A stretch of DNA of 64,000 nt from Tectiglobus sp965215755 (GCA_965215755.1 OZ244119.1:682001-746000); one strand, 5' to 3'; counted from the first letter of the stretch, positions 9,403 through 18,371 are shown. The notes: generated from the letters alone by a model not told the origin. Translations and numbers: made by a program.

Positions 9403-10065
9403 ATGAGCAACGAACCTTCGAAATCCAACGCCCAAGCCACAGACAGCGAACCGGAGATCGATCCCCAGCAGTTGCCAAAACTACTGCTTGAGACCGGGCC
9501 CCTGGTCGTCTTTTTCGTCTGCAATTCCTACGCAGTCGAAATCTTTGGGGCGACTGACAAGACCAAGATCTTTTGGGCGACCGGTGCCTTCATGGTTGCC
9601 ACAACGATTGCACTGATAGCATCACGCATCCTGTTCAAGCGGCTGCCGATCATGCCGCTGGTGGGCGGCGTTTTCGTCCTGGGATTTGGGGCGATCACAC
9701 TGTTTTTGCAAGATGAATTCTTCATCAAGATCAAGCCGACCGTGGTCAATCTGATGTTTGCCTCGATCCTTTTCGGCGGACTTGTTATGGGCCACGCCCT
9801 ATTGAAATTTTTGTTTGGGGAAGTCTTCAAGCTCGAGGAACGCGGCTGGAAGCTCTTGACGTTCAGGTGGGCCTGCTTCTTCGTCTTCTTGGCTATCCTG
9901 AATGAGTTTATCTGGCGGTCGTTCTCGACTGACTTCTGGGCCGGGTTCAAGCTATTTGGTGTCATGCCAATCACGATGGTTTTCGCAATTTCGCAAGTCG
10001 GCCTGCTCAACAAGTACCAAATCCGGTCAGACGAGAAGTCCACACAAGAGGATGCACCCGCCTGA
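9403..10065 (+). CDS. YciB/IspZ-family inner-membrane protein, second (diverged) copy
   Basis: It shows the same fold and motif order as the gene 108 bp upstream: LLETGPLVVFFVCN, LPIMPLVGGVFVLG, KPTVVNLMFASILFGGL, FRWACFFVFLAILNEFIWR. It carries an extra acidic N-terminal tail of about 25 residues (MSNEPSKSNAQATDSEPEID). The ATG at 9403 is preceded by GGTGAG and is preferred over an upstream in-frame TTG at 9334. It is therefore a tandem paralogue of 220 residues. Either copy could be the functional septation protein; the first is closer to the plain family form because it lacks the tail. Confidence 0.85.
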   Translation: MSNEPSKSNAQATDSEPEIDPQQLPKLLLETGPLVVFFVCNSYAVEIFGATDKTKIFWATGAFMVATTIALIASRILFKRLPIMPLVGGVFVLGFGAITLFLQDEFFIKIKPTVVNLMFASILFGGLVMGHALLKFLFGEVFKLEERGWKLLTFRWACFFVFLAILNEFIWRSFSTDFWAGFKLFGVMPITMVFAISQVGLLNKYQIRSDEKSTQEDAPA

Positions 10066-10113
10066 ACAAGTGACCCAGAGCAGGTGACGGTTCCGATCGG
10101 AGCCGCCCGGCAG

Positions 10114-10773
10114 TTATCCCGGATGCCCGCCTTGATCGCTTACCGCGGTTGGGTACGACGATGGCAGCAATGCGATTGTCGTGCCATCTGCTGCCAATCC
10201 CCTGGCAGCGGATTGCACAATGAACTTCACCTGAGCTTCTGTTGCCGCATAGTCAAAATCACCGAGCTTTTGGTCGAGCGCAATTGACACGATCCCATGC
10301 ACAGCAGCGAACAGCGCGCGTGCAGCGAGCTTGCGCTGTTGGTCATCTTCGACATGGGGTGAGAGTTTGGCTTCAACGATCGAGAACAGCTCGGCCTGAT
10401 GTTCACGGTACCAATCCGGCACTATCTTGTCCTTGGCCAGCTGGTGCTCAAACACCGCGCGCCAGGATGTTTGACGATCCAATGCGAACGAAAGGTAAGC
10501 CAATGCCATTGCCGTCAAGTCATCGGCCAGAGTGTTGCTGGAACTCTGTAGCGCTGAGAGCTTGGCACCCAACTCCTCCAATGTCCCGGCGTTGACGCGA
10601 ATGATCAAGTCGTCGAGGCCGTCATATAAATTATAGATTGTGCCAACCGAGCATCCAGACTCCTGCGCAATGCGGCGAGCCTGCAATGCGCCAAGACCTT
10701 CTGTTTCAACGATTCGCCTGGCGACGAGTAGAGTGTTGGCTTTGAGTTTGTTGCGATAATTCCGATCGGGCAT
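10114..10773 (-). CDS. TetR-family transcriptional regulator
   Basis: The 219-residue protein has an N-terminal helix-turn-helix (about residues 20-55; ALQARRIAQESGCSVGTIYNLY, where the GTIYNLY-type recognition helix is the TetR signature). A helical ligand and dimer domain follows, ending in a disordered tail. I chose the ATG at 10773 because GGGAGG stands 6 bases before it; an upstream GTG at 10803 lacks such a site. It faces the second yciB gene (convergent) and lies downstream of an MFS carrier on the same strand, 145 bp away. It may regulate that carrier, but no operator was identified. The ligand is unknown. Confidence 0.88.
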   Translation of the reverse strand: MPDRNYRNKLKANTLLVARRIVETEGLGALQARRIAQESGCSVGTIYNLYDGLDDLIIRVNAGTLEELGAKLSALQSSSNTLADDLTAMALAYLSFALDRQTSWRAVFEHQLAKDKIVPDWYREHQAELFSIVEAKLSPHVEDDQQRKLAARALFAAVHGIVSIALDQKLGDFDYAATEAQVKFIVQSAARGLAADGTTIALLPSSYPTAVSDQGGHPG

Positions 10774-10918
10774 CAGCTGCCTCCCGGTTTCCACGCGTCC
10801 CACATCACATTTCAGGGTGGTCGCAGGGCAATTATTGCCCGAACCTGCGGCAGCTGGAAGCAGAAATTTACTGATAGTGCCTGACTTCAGGGGCTGAAGC
10901 AGGCAATAGCGTCCATTC

Positions 10919-12157
10919 TCAGTAGCCTGTTGGCGCCTCCGGAGCTTTCATCTCGACCACGAAACGCGCCACGAAGGCGAAGGCGGCACTGACAACAACT
11001 AGGTAGAATGCCATTGCGATGCATTGGGACTCAAAGCCGATGCCGACGTCGATCAGCCAGCCGGTGATTCCCGGACCGATGGCTGATGCTGCAACCGTGA
11101 AAGCAACCACCAGCGCGCGGATAGCTCCAAGGTGGCGGGTGCCGTAGTACTCCGGCCAGATCGAACCGAGAAGACTATGGGCGCCGCCCTGGCCAATAGC
11201 GAGAAAGGATAGCCCGATGATGGCTACCCAGAAGCCGGTGAACGATCCCATAAACGCTAGTCCGACTGCCAAGGGCAGCAAATAGAACGGCAGCAGTTTG
11301 GCAGATCCGAAGCGATCAATCAGGATTCCCGCACCGAGATTGCAAGCGACGACAATGAGTGAGTACAGAGGATAGATGGCGACATAACTCGCTAGGTCCC
11401 AACCCTTGATGCTGGTCAGGTGGACCTGGTGGAAGAACAGCGATGTAATCATGAATGATGGTGCCATGATTCCCGGCAGCAGCACCCAGATAAGCCAATG
11501 CCGAATGGCTTCTTTCCGCTCCCAATGGCGGCCGCCAATGCCTGGCGTATGCTCGTTGACCGCCAGAGACTGAGGCGTTCGTTCACGATGCAGCAGATAC
11601 ATCAACAGCGGTGTCGTGAAGAAGACCAGGCTGGCCGCAGCCAATAACCAGCTGCCACGCCAACCGACAGTTGCTGCAATCGCGACGAACAGCATCGGCA
11701 GCAGCGCTTCGCCCAACGCAAATCCAAGCGAACCGATTGCAACCGCACGACCTCGTTGGGCACGAAACCAACGGCCCATGGCTGTCAATGCAAGGTGGCT
11801 CATCATGCCCTGGCCACAGAAACGAAGGCCTGCCACGACTGCGATTAGCAGTAGCCAGTGGTTTACGACAGCCATTGCCAAGCACATGCTGACAAATCCA
11901 ACGAGAACGAACAACGCAAGCGTCCGGACCCGTAACCTGTCTGCGATCCATCCAATCTGCACAAGCAGAATGGCCGAAGCCGTCGTGCCGATGGTATAGA
12001 TTCCGCCCCACTCGCCGTGGCTTAGGTCAAAAGTCTCACGAATATGCCCGGCCGACAGGGAAATAAAGTAGGTCTGCCCGAAGCTCGACGACCAGGTGAG
12101 AAGGACGCCGGCCGCGAGCCAGCGCGCATTGTCCCGTGCGAACTGTAACGTGCTCAT
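10919..12157 (-). CDS. Major facilitator superfamily carrier
   Basis: About 412 residues with twelve hydrophobic segments. The loop between helices 2 and 3 reads GWIADRLRVRTLA, a recognisable MFS motif A variant (G-x-x-x-D-R). The N-terminal half contains SLSAGHIRETFDLSHGEWGG, similar to carriers of monocarboxylates or unidentified organic acids. I used the ATG at 12157 (MSTLQFARDN); an in-frame TTG lies nine codons upstream. The substrate cannot be assigned. The TetR gene downstream is the obvious candidate regulator. The 190 bp between this gene and the DUF1127 gene hold nothing I recognise. Confidence 0.85.
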   Translation of the reverse strand: MSTLQFARDNARWLAAGVLLTWSSSFGQTYFISLSAGHIRETFDLSHGEWGGIYTIGTTASAILLVQIGWIADRLRVRTLALFVLVGFVSMCLAMAVVNHWLLLIAVVAGLRFCGQGMMSHLALTAMGRWFRAQRGRAVAIGSLGFALGEALLPMLFVAIAATVGWRGSWLLAAASLVFFTTPLLMYLLHRERTPQSLAVNEHTPGIGGRHWERKEAIRHWLIWVLLPGIMAPSFMITSLFFHQVHLTSIKGWDLASYVAIYPLYSLIVVACNLGAGILIDRFGSAKLLPFYLLPLAVGLAFMGSFTGFWVAIIGLSFLAIGQGGAHSLLGSIWPEYYGTRHLGAIRALVVAFTVAASAIGPGITGWLIDVGIGFESQCIAMAFYLVVVSAAFAFVARFVVEMKAPEAPTGY

Positions 12158-12376
12158 CGGCGCCACGACCGATCGTGCAAACAAGTTGGCAACCGAGTTT
12201 CAAAGAGATGCAAGGAATATGGCTTTCCGGACCGGCGTTTCGTAGTTGAGGCTGGTATAGCCAGCAAATCCGGTCACGGCCAGCGCACATTGCGTCCATG
12301 GAGCCATTGCAACCCAGAAAAAGCGAACCGGCAGTCGAAACCACCGGCTCATTGCTCATGATCAGACTGTCGTGAT

Positions 12377-12673
12377 CTAGATCAGACCGATACGCTCGGC
12401 ATCTATGCGCTGTTTCCTGCGCCTTGCCAGGTAATTGGCCGGATCTTCGGTCCCATTTGCTTTTAAGGCCTGAACGACATCCTCACGTGTCACACCGATA
12501 TCGCGCAGCATCCGGTCGTCCTGGTCCAAGAGACTGGCAACAGCGGCACGAGCCTCCGCGCGCTGCCGGGACCGCATGACGGTGTCCCAGATCCGGCCTA
12601 GTATTGTGCGATCCGAGCCGGCTTTGGTGGCGGTTCCTGGCATTTGTGTCAGTGACAGCATCATCATCTCCAT
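12377..12673 (-). CDS. DUF1127-domain small protein
   Basis: The 98-residue protein ends in the DUF1127 signature: an arginine-rich helix followed by LLDQDDRMLRDIGVTREDV. Short alphaproteobacterial members of this family have been linked to RNA turnover and to phosphate or carbon metabolism; longer ones like this are mostly uncharacterised. The start is ambiguous because the 5' end reads ATGGAGATGATGATG, so MEMMML, MMML or MML are all possible. It is divergent from the WYL regulator at 12855, and the shared 181-bp spacer contains two palindromes that could control both genes. Confidence 0.8.
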   Translation of the reverse strand: MEMMMLSLTQMPGTATKAGSDRTILGRIWDTVMRSRQRAEARAAVASLLDQDDRMLRDIGVTREDVVQALKANGTEDPANYLARRRKQRIDAERIGLI

Positions 12674-12743
12674 CTCTCAAATTGCTCTATTTGTTTCGCC
12701 TGTTTGGTTCTGTTTGTTGGCGATGAAGAGATAGTGCCAGAGG

Positions 12744-12800
12744 CCTCCTGACAGCTTAGTGTCATGAGGAATGCAGGCTCCTGACAAGGCCTGTCAGGAG
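12744..12800. promoter_or_regulatory. Two tandem palindromic operator-like sites
   Basis: Site 1 is CCTCCTGACA-N6-TGTCATGAGG (12744-12769, one mismatch between arms). Site 2 is CTCCTGACA-N5-TGTCAGGAG (12778-12800, perfect). The shared half-site is TCCTGACA. The centres are about 32 bp apart, near three helical turns, so two dimers would lie on the same DNA face. They sit between the divergent DUF1127 and WYL-regulator genes. The obvious inference is autoregulation by the WYL protein. Confidence 0.65.
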
Positions 12801-12854
12801 GGATATCGTACAGTGTTCCTTGTTGAATTTTTGGCTGCGTTTGGAGGGTGAAAC

Positions 12855-13583
12855 GTGCGCCGCGCTGATAGACTATTTGAAATCATCCAGCATCTGCGCC
12901 GGCGCAAGCTGGTGCGTGCTGCTGACCTGGCCGAATCGCTAGAGGTGTCGGAGCGTACGATCTACCGCGATATCCGAGACCTCATGGCGAGCGGAGTGCC
13001 GATCGAAGGCGAGGCCGGTGTCGGGTACGTATTGCATGACGGCTTTGATCTTCCACCGCTGATGTTCAAGGAAGAAGAGATCGAAGCACTGGTTCTGGGC
13101 GCCCGGATCGTCCAGACATGGGCTGATTGCGAACTCGCGGAGGCCGCCAGTAACGTGATTGCCAAGGTTGAAGCCGTTATCCCGGAACGCCTGCGCTCCT
13201 ACATGGCCGATACGGCGCTCCTGGCGCCATCGGACCATTTTGTCGAACCAATAGGCTTCGACATCGCTGAACTGCGCCACTCGATCCGAAATCGCAACAA
13301 GATCTCGTTCGGCTATCGAGACGCCATTGGCGACATATCAGAGCGCACGGTGCGGCCGCTCTCCCTCGCCTTCTTCGGTCCGTCCTGGTGCCTGGCGGCC
13401 TGGTGCGAGTTGCGGGACGATTTCCGCACATTCCGCCTGGACCGCATGACCGACTTTGCCATCCTTGAGGAGCATTTCAAGCAGGAGCGGGGAAAGACCC
13501 TCAACGATTTCCTCAAGCGTCCTGACACGTGGACTGCAGGAATCATCGCTCAACGCAACCGGCGATCGCAAGCTGCTGAATAG
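12855..13583 (+). CDS. HTH_11/WYL-domain transcriptional regulator (YafY type)
   Basis: The 242-residue regulator has an N-terminal winged helix (residues 3-60: RADRLFEIIQHLRR, then AADLAESLEVSERTIYRDI) and a C-terminal WYL domain (about 145-215, RNKISFGYRD to FRTFRLDRM). WYL domains bind nucleotide-like or small ligands and control DNA binding. The start is a GTG with GGAGGG six bases upstream, beginning MRRADRLFEI. Two palindromes with TCCTGACA half-sites lie 55-110 bp upstream, in the region shared with a divergent DUF1127 gene. Nothing in the window identifies its ligand. Confidence 0.9.
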   Translation: MRRADRLFEIIQHLRRRKLVRAADLAESLEVSERTIYRDIRDLMASGVPIEGEAGVGYVLHDGFDLPPLMFKEEEIEALVLGARIVQTWADCELAEAASNVIAKVEAVIPERLRSYMADTALLAPSDHFVEPIGFDIAELRHSIRNRNKISFGYRDAIGDISERTVRPLSLAFFGPSWCLAAWCELRDDFRTFRLDRMTDFAILEEHFKQERGKTLNDFLKRPDTWTAGIIAQRNRRSQAAE

Positions 13584-13734
13584 CAACCAACTTCTGCGTA
13601 TTGCCTGATCACAACCTTAAGTGTTGCCGAAGTACCATCCGGTGCTTAAGGATTAGCTATGACATAACAAAAGGCCGACGCCTGCCGTATTGTTGGCGTA
13701 CACAAAACGGTGGTCAGACCAGTGGAGAGAGATC

Positions 13735-14382
13735 GTGAGCCAGCAATCCGGCGTGATGACGATTATGGAGCACACTTCAATTACCGGCAGGATTGCGAAG
13801 TGCAAGGTCCTTGAACTCCATGGTTACGTTGACGGCGAAGTTGAAGCCGATCGGATCGTCGTTCATGAAACGGGTAGGCTCTACGGCACGATCAGGGCTG
13901 GTGAAGCCGAGATCAATGGCGAGCTTCAGGGCGAAGTCATGGTCCGTAATTTGATCAAGATCGGCCGGGTCGGTTCTGTCAGTGGCAACGTTCAGTATGG
14001 CCAGATGGCGGTCGAAGCCGGCGGCAACCTCAGCGCGGATGTTCGCAATGTTCCGCCGCAGATTGCAGGAGATCTCGATCTATCGGTTAGTCGTGGCCAA
14101 ACTGTCCGCATTACGCCGCTTGATCTCACAGCAGTCGATCCTGACGACACAGCCCAGAACCTGACCTTCTCTGTTTCAAACGCCAATTCCGGGTTCGTTG
14201 CCAAAACCGGAGCCGCCACTCAGGCGCTCAGTCAGTTCACCCAGGCTGAATTGCAGGCTGGCTCCATCATGTTTGTGCACGATGGCAGCATGGGTGCCAA
14301 GGCCAGCTTCAATGTCGTCGTTTCTGACAAAGAGGGGGCAACATCCGGGCAGCCTCAGACAGTCACGGTGAATGTTACGTAG
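13735..14382 (+). CDS. Bactofilin with a C-terminal cadherin-like domain
   Basis: The 215-residue protein begins, after about 10 residues, with a bactofilin (DUF583) beta-helix: TSITGRIAKCKVLELHGYVDGEV, then repeated short strands such as RLYGTIRAGEAEINGELQGEV and GSVSGNVQYGQMAVEAGG (to about residue 105). From about 112 it continues as a cadherin-like module: GDLDLSVSRGQTVRITPLDL, then DPDD, NLTFSVSNANSGF, FTQAELQAGSIMFVHDGS and FNVVVSDKEGA. That pattern is found in large surface proteins of the CSPG/Cadherin_3 type. Bactofilins are cytoskeletal polymers, whereas cadherin-like repeats are normally extracellular. No signal peptide or membrane helix is visible. The GTG at 13735 follows GGAGAGAG and is preferred over an upstream TTG. 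A CCTTAAG/CTTAAGG dyad lies in the promoter region (about 13615-13651). Confidence 0.8.
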   Translation: MSQQSGVMTIMEHTSITGRIAKCKVLELHGYVDGEVEADRIVVHETGRLYGTIRAGEAEINGELQGEVMVRNLIKIGRVGSVSGNVQYGQMAVEAGGNLSADVRNVPPQIAGDLDLSVSRGQTVRITPLDLTAVDPDDTAQNLTFSVSNANSGFVAKTGAATQALSQFTQAELQAGSIMFVHDGSMGAKASFNVVVSDKEGATSGQPQTVTVNVT

Positions 14383-14547
14383 GGTCTCTCTAGACCTCCT
14401 TCACCGATCTTACAGCCACTACAAATTTACTTGATATTTCCGTGTTCTCGACCAGCGCGCATGTGAACAGCTGTGTAATTACGATCGCTACCGCAACTCT
14501 ATAATTTGTGAGGGTTCACGCCCCACCGAGAGTTGTTTGGAGGATCC

Positions 14548-14850
14548 ATGAAGCGATCGATTGTGTTATCTGCTGCGACCGTGTTTGCCGGTCTGACTTT
14601 GGTTGGTTCCAGTTCCGTAGCCAGTCCATCTGCCCTATCAACCGGATTTGCCGCGTCCGGTCTACTCGGGTCCAATCACAACGGTATCCATCATGTGGAC
14701 ACCCGAAATAGCCGGCACTGCCACAAACGCCAGCGTACCTGCCGGTCCGTGACAACTTCCAGTGGCAAGAAGGTTCAGAGATGCACCACCCGGCGTGCCT
14801 ATTGCCACGGCTCTGCACCTGCCGCAGCCGCGCCGCGAGGCAGTCACTGA
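14548..14850 (+). CDS. Small secreted cysteine- and basic-rich protein, unknown function
   Basis: One hundred residues. The start MKRSIVLSAATVFAGLTLVG is a signal peptide with likely cleavage near SSVASPS. The mature part has four cysteines in pairs within a basic region (HCHKRQRTC and RCTTRRAYC), then an Ala/Pro tail, suggesting disulfide bonds in the periplasm or outside. GGAGG stands six bases before the ATG. A strong terminator follows seven bases after the stop. I do not recognise a family. Confidence 0.6.
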   Translation: MKRSIVLSAATVFAGLTLVGSSSVASPSALSTGFAASGLLGSNHNGIHHVDTRNSRHCHKRQRTCRSVTTSSGKKVQRCTTRRAYCHGSAPAAAAPRGSH

Positions 14851-14856
14851 GTCGAT

Positions 14857-14885
14857 AAAAAAAGCGGGGTTTGCGCCCCGCTTTT
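14857..14885. terminator. Bidirectional rho-independent terminator
   Basis: A GCGGGG / CCCCGC stem with a six-base loop is flanked by a run of seven A on the left and four T on the right, so it can end transcription from both sides. It separates the secreted-protein gene (plus) from asd (minus). Confidence 0.9.
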
Positions 14886-14910
14886 CAGTTTCTGTGCTTT
14901 GAAGCTCGGA

Positions 14911-15951
14911 TCAAGCTGCCTTCTGCATCAGCCCCTGCTTGACGATTGTCTCGGCAATCTGGACTGAGTTGAGCGCCGCGCCTTTGAGTAGGTTGTCTGA
15001 CACGACCCATAGCCACAGACCATTTTCGATTGTCGCATCTTCGCGAATCCGGCTGACATAGGTCATGTATTCGCCTGCAGCCTCGATCGGAGTGACGTAA
15101 CCGCCATCTTCACGCTTATCGACAACGTCGATATTCTCTGCTTCACGCAGAATGCTACGCGCCTCGGCGACAGTCATGGTCCGCTCGAACTCGATGTTGA
15201 CCGCTTCAGAGTGCCCTACGAACACAGGCACGCGAACACACGTAGCGGTGAGCTTGATCTTGGGATCCAGGATCTTTTTCGTCTCCGCCATCATCTTCCA
15301 TTCCTCTTTGGTGTAGCCGTCTTCCATGAAGACGTCGATGTGAGGAATGACGTTAAAGGCAAGCTCTTTGGTGAACTTTTGAGCGCTAACTTCCTGACCA
15401 GGCACATACTTACCTTTGGTCTGGTGCCAAAGCTCATCCATACCTTCTTTTCCGGCACCGGATGCCGACTGATAGGTTGACACCACCACGCGCTTGATCG
15501 GGTTCTCATCGTGCAGCGGCTTCAATGCAAGCACCAGCTGGGCGGTCGAGCAGTTCGGATTGGCGATGATATTCTTGCGCTTGTTCTTCGCCATGTAATC
15601 GATCAGGGTCGATCCATTGACTTCTGGCACAATCAGCGGGCAATCCGCGTCGTAGCGCCAAGCCGACGAATTATCGATGACGATACAGCCAGTCGCGCCT
15701 ATCTTAGGCGACCACTCTTTCGAGACACTGCCGCCGGCGCTAACCAGCGCGATGTCACATTTGCTGAAATCGAAGGTCTCGAGGTCATGGCATTTGAGTG
15801 TTTTCTCGCCGAATGCCACCTCACGGCCAATAGAACGGCGTGATGCAACTGCGTAGACCTCATCGGCCGGGAATTTCCGGTCGGCGAGGACGTTCAGCAT
15901 TTCCCGGCCCACGGCTCCCGTGGCACCGACAACGGCGATATTGTAGCCCAT
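14911..15951 (-). CDS. asd: Aspartate-semialdehyde dehydrogenase
   Basis: Asd reduces aspartyl-4-phosphate to aspartate semialdehyde, the branch point to lysine/diaminopimelate, threonine and methionine. The NADP-binding loop GATGAVG is at residues 9-15, the active-site cysteine is C134 in ANPNCSTAQ, and the catalytic histidine is H247 in VFVGHSEAV. The length of 346 is normal for the Gram-negative-type enzyme. AGGAC precedes the ATG. Together with dapF at 5.2 kb it supplies the meso-diaminopimelate pathway, but the two are separate transcription units. Confidence 0.96.
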   Translation of the reverse strand: MGYNIAVVGATGAVGREMLNVLADRKFPADEVYAVASRRSIGREVAFGEKTLKCHDLETFDFSKCDIALVSAGGSVSKEWSPKIGATGCIVIDNSSAWRYDADCPLIVPEVNGSTLIDYMAKNKRKNIIANPNCSTAQLVLALKPLHDENPIKRVVVSTYQSASGAGKEGMDELWHQTKGKYVPGQEVSAQKFTKELAFNVIPHIDVFMEDGYTKEEWKMMAETKKILDPKIKLTATCVRVPVFVGHSEAVNIEFERTMTVAEARSILREAENIDVVDKREDGGYVTPIEAAGEYMTYVSRIREDATIENGLWLWVVSDNLLKGAALNSVQIAETIVKQGLMQKAA

Positions 15952-16227
15952 TGTTCTGTCCTCAATTTCAGGCTGTTGCGCGCACTATTGCAGCGCAGCG
16001 AAGACTGATACGCGCGCGCGCCAAATAGTGCAAGTTTCATAAGATCAATTGATTAGGGAATTGCTAGTGATGCGTCGCTGGCTTTTGTGCTGGGCGCACC
16101 TCTCTGGTGAGACCCGCGGGCAAATGTCGGCGTCGCAACACAGAGCCGACCAGCCCGTATCGGACTGTCACTAAATTGCAGGTCCTCAATTTTAGAGAGC
16201 CGGCAGTATCTGTCGCTGGAACACTGC

Positions 16228-16779
16228 CTACTGTATCGTTCCGGTCGCGAGTGTTTGTGCCTGCCTACTTGCCTTGGCCTTCTGCTTTTCTGGTGCCAGA
16301 TCAGCCATGTTGCGATTGATCTCTTCAGCGCCCTTTAACGGGACAACCTTGCTGACGCGATTGTCGATGTCGTAGTGCACCTCAACACTCAGCTCTGTGC
16401 CATTGGCATGACCTTCAATCGGCGTGCCGATGACTTCCCAAAGCCCCAATGTCGCGACCGATGCTGCGCCATGGAACACTGCCCGGCCCGCTCTGACGGC
16501 TCCATCATATCCGTGCGTGAACTTGTAGATGTCCATACCCGGCTCAGAATGAATCGGCTTCCCAAGCTCAGCAATGACCGCACCGCGGGGCGTCCCTTGT
16601 TTGAGAACCGCGAAGTTCTTAGCGGCCGGCTGATTCGCTGCCATATAGGCCGAACACCCTGACAACAGAGTGACTGCGACTAGAGCCGCAAACAGGGCTC
16701 CCATGAAGCTTTCTATTGATCTGCCGACAGTCATTTTGGACGCCCCCGCGGCAATTGTATTGAGAATCGCATCAGTCAA
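16228..16779 (-). CDS. Lipoprotein with a BamE/OmlA-like fold (putative)
   Basis: A hydrophobic segment ALFAALVAVTLLSGC ends in a lipobox (LSGC), so the mature protein should be lipidated. The region after it, LKQGTPRGAVIAELGKPI, resembles the start of SmpA/BamE/OmlA domains, where a 'G-x-s-R-x-x-V-x-x-x-l-G-x-P' pattern is usual. The remaining part has a glycine/alanine hairpin-like stretch and a basic tail. The first in-frame ATG is at 16779; ATGs at 16734 and 16704 give a more normal signal-peptide length, and 16734 looks most natural. It stands alone. Assignment to outer-membrane assembly is inference. Confidence 0.6.
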   Translation of the reverse strand: MTDAILNTIAAGASKMTVGRSIESFMGALFAALVAVTLLSGCSAYMAANQPAAKNFAVLKQGTPRGAVIAELGKPIHSEPGMDIYKFTHGYDGAVRAGRAVFHGAASVATLGLWEVIGTPIEGHANGTELSVEVHYDIDNRVSKVVPLKGAEEINRNMADLAPEKQKAKASRQAQTLATGTIQ

Positions 16780-16903
16780 TATTCACTACACTGTACAAAT
16801 ACAAGCCAATGCAAGGTCCTGATGGCATTTGTCCCGCTTCCATTTCGGCTCAATCCGCCCTAATACGAAAGGAGAACAACGACCGCCAAGAGAAGGAATG
16901 ATC

Positions 16904-18334
16904 ATGTACGAAGATCTCAAGCTCTATATCGACGGAGAATTCACCTCCGGAAACAGCGGCGCCGGCGAAGACGTGCTCAACCCATCGAATGATGAGGTTT
17001 TGGCACATGTGCCGCACGCAAAGCAGGCTGAGTTGGACGCTGCAGTTGTCGCTGCGGAGAAAGGCTTCGCCGAATGGCGCAAGATGTCTGCTTTTGAGCG
17101 TTACAAAATCATGCGCAAGGCAGCTGACCTGATGCGCGCACGCGCTGACGACATTGGCCGCGCAATGACCATGGAGCAAGGCAAGGTCAATGGCGAAGCC
17201 AAGCTCGAAGTGATGATGAGCGCTGATGTCATCGATTTCTTTGCAGAAGAAGGCAAGCGCGCCTACGGACGTATCATTCCGGCCCGCGTCGACGGCGTTC
17301 GCCAGATGGTAATCCCCGAACCAGTTGGTATTGTTGCCGGCTTTTCGCCTTGGAACTTCCCTGTCAGCCAGGCTGCCCGGAAAATCGGCGGTGCGTTGGC
17401 GGCCGGTTGCTCGATTATCGTGAAGTGTCCGGAAGAAACTCCTGGCTCGCCAATCGGCATGGTACGCTGCTTCCATGATGCAGGCTTGCCAGCCGGCGTT
17501 CTCAATCTGGTCTACGGTGTGCCGGCCGAACTCTCTGAGTATCTCATCCCGCATCCCTCCATCCGTAAGATCTCTTTCACAGGTTCAGTGCCAGTCGGTA
17601 AACATCTCGCAGCTCTTGCCGGCGCGCACATGAAGCGCGCGACCATGGAGCTTGGTGGTCACTCACCTATGTTGATCTTTGATGACATCGACACCGATCA
17701 CGTTGCGACCCTGACCTCCGGCCTGAAGTGGCGGAATGCCGGTCAGGTCTGCATCTCGCCGACCCGCTTCTTCGTCCACGAAAAAGTCTATGACAATTTC
17801 GTCGCCAAGTTCACCGACATCGCGAAGAACATGAAGGTCGGCGACGGCCTCGATCCGGATACCCAGATGGGGCCACTGGCCAACCCACGCCGGATCAACG
17901 CTATGGAGTCGATTATTGCCGACGCGCAGGAAAAAGGTGCAACGATTGCAGCCGGTGGCAGCCGCATTGGCAACCAAGGCAACTACTTCGAACCAACTGT
18001 CCTGACTGATGTGCCGGAGGATGCCCGTATTATGAGCGAAGAGCCATTCGGTCCAGTCGCTGTCATGCTGCCATTCAAGGATACTGACGAGGTTCTCGAG
18101 CGCGCCAACAAGCTACCCTATGGTTTGGCCAGCTATGCCTTCACGCATGACGCGGGTCTGGCAACGAAAGTTGCTGATGCTCTGGATCACGGCATGGTCT
18201 CGATCAACCATCACGGTCTTGCCGTTCCGGAAACCCCATTTGGCGGCATCAAGGATTCCGGCTATGGGCATGAACAGAGCATCGAGGGTCTACAGGCTTA
18301 CATGAGCAACAAGTTCGTCACCCAGATGGGCTGA
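16904..18334 (+). CDS. NAD(P)-dependent aldehyde dehydrogenase, succinate-semialdehyde dehydrogenase type
   Basis: The 476-residue enzyme has the standard ALDH landmarks: FSPWNFPVSQ (substrate and cofactor), FTGSVPVG (Rossmann loop), the general base E249 in MELGGHSP, the nucleophile C283 in GQVCISPTR, and EEPFGPVA near the C-terminus. MTMEQGK (88-94) and the arrangement around the cysteine are typical of GabD-like semialdehyde dehydrogenases. I chose the ATG at 16904 because AGAAGGA is 6-7 bases upstream; ATGs or longer in-frame starts before it have poor ribosome sites. It has its own terminator at 18372. The physiological aldehyde is not certain. Confidence 0.88.
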   Translation: MYEDLKLYIDGEFTSGNSGAGEDVLNPSNDEVLAHVPHAKQAELDAAVVAAEKGFAEWRKMSAFERYKIMRKAADLMRARADDIGRAMTMEQGKVNGEAKLEVMMSADVIDFFAEEGKRAYGRIIPARVDGVRQMVIPEPVGIVAGFSPWNFPVSQAARKIGGALAAGCSIIVKCPEETPGSPIGMVRCFHDAGLPAGVLNLVYGVPAELSEYLIPHPSIRKISFTGSVPVGKHLAALAGAHMKRATMELGGHSPMLIFDDIDTDHVATLTSGLKWRNAGQVCISPTRFFVHEKVYDNFVAKFTDIAKNMKVGDGLDPDTQMGPLANPRRINAMESIIADAQEKGATIAAGGSRIGNQGNYFEPTVLTDVPEDARIMSEEPFGPVAVMLPFKDTDEVLERANKLPYGLASYAFTHDAGLATKVADALDHGMVSINHHGLAVPETPFGGIKDSGYGHEQSIEGLQAYMSNKFVTQMG

Positions 18335-18371
18335 CAAACGAAGCTCTGAAGTCATCCCCAAAAGAGCGAGA

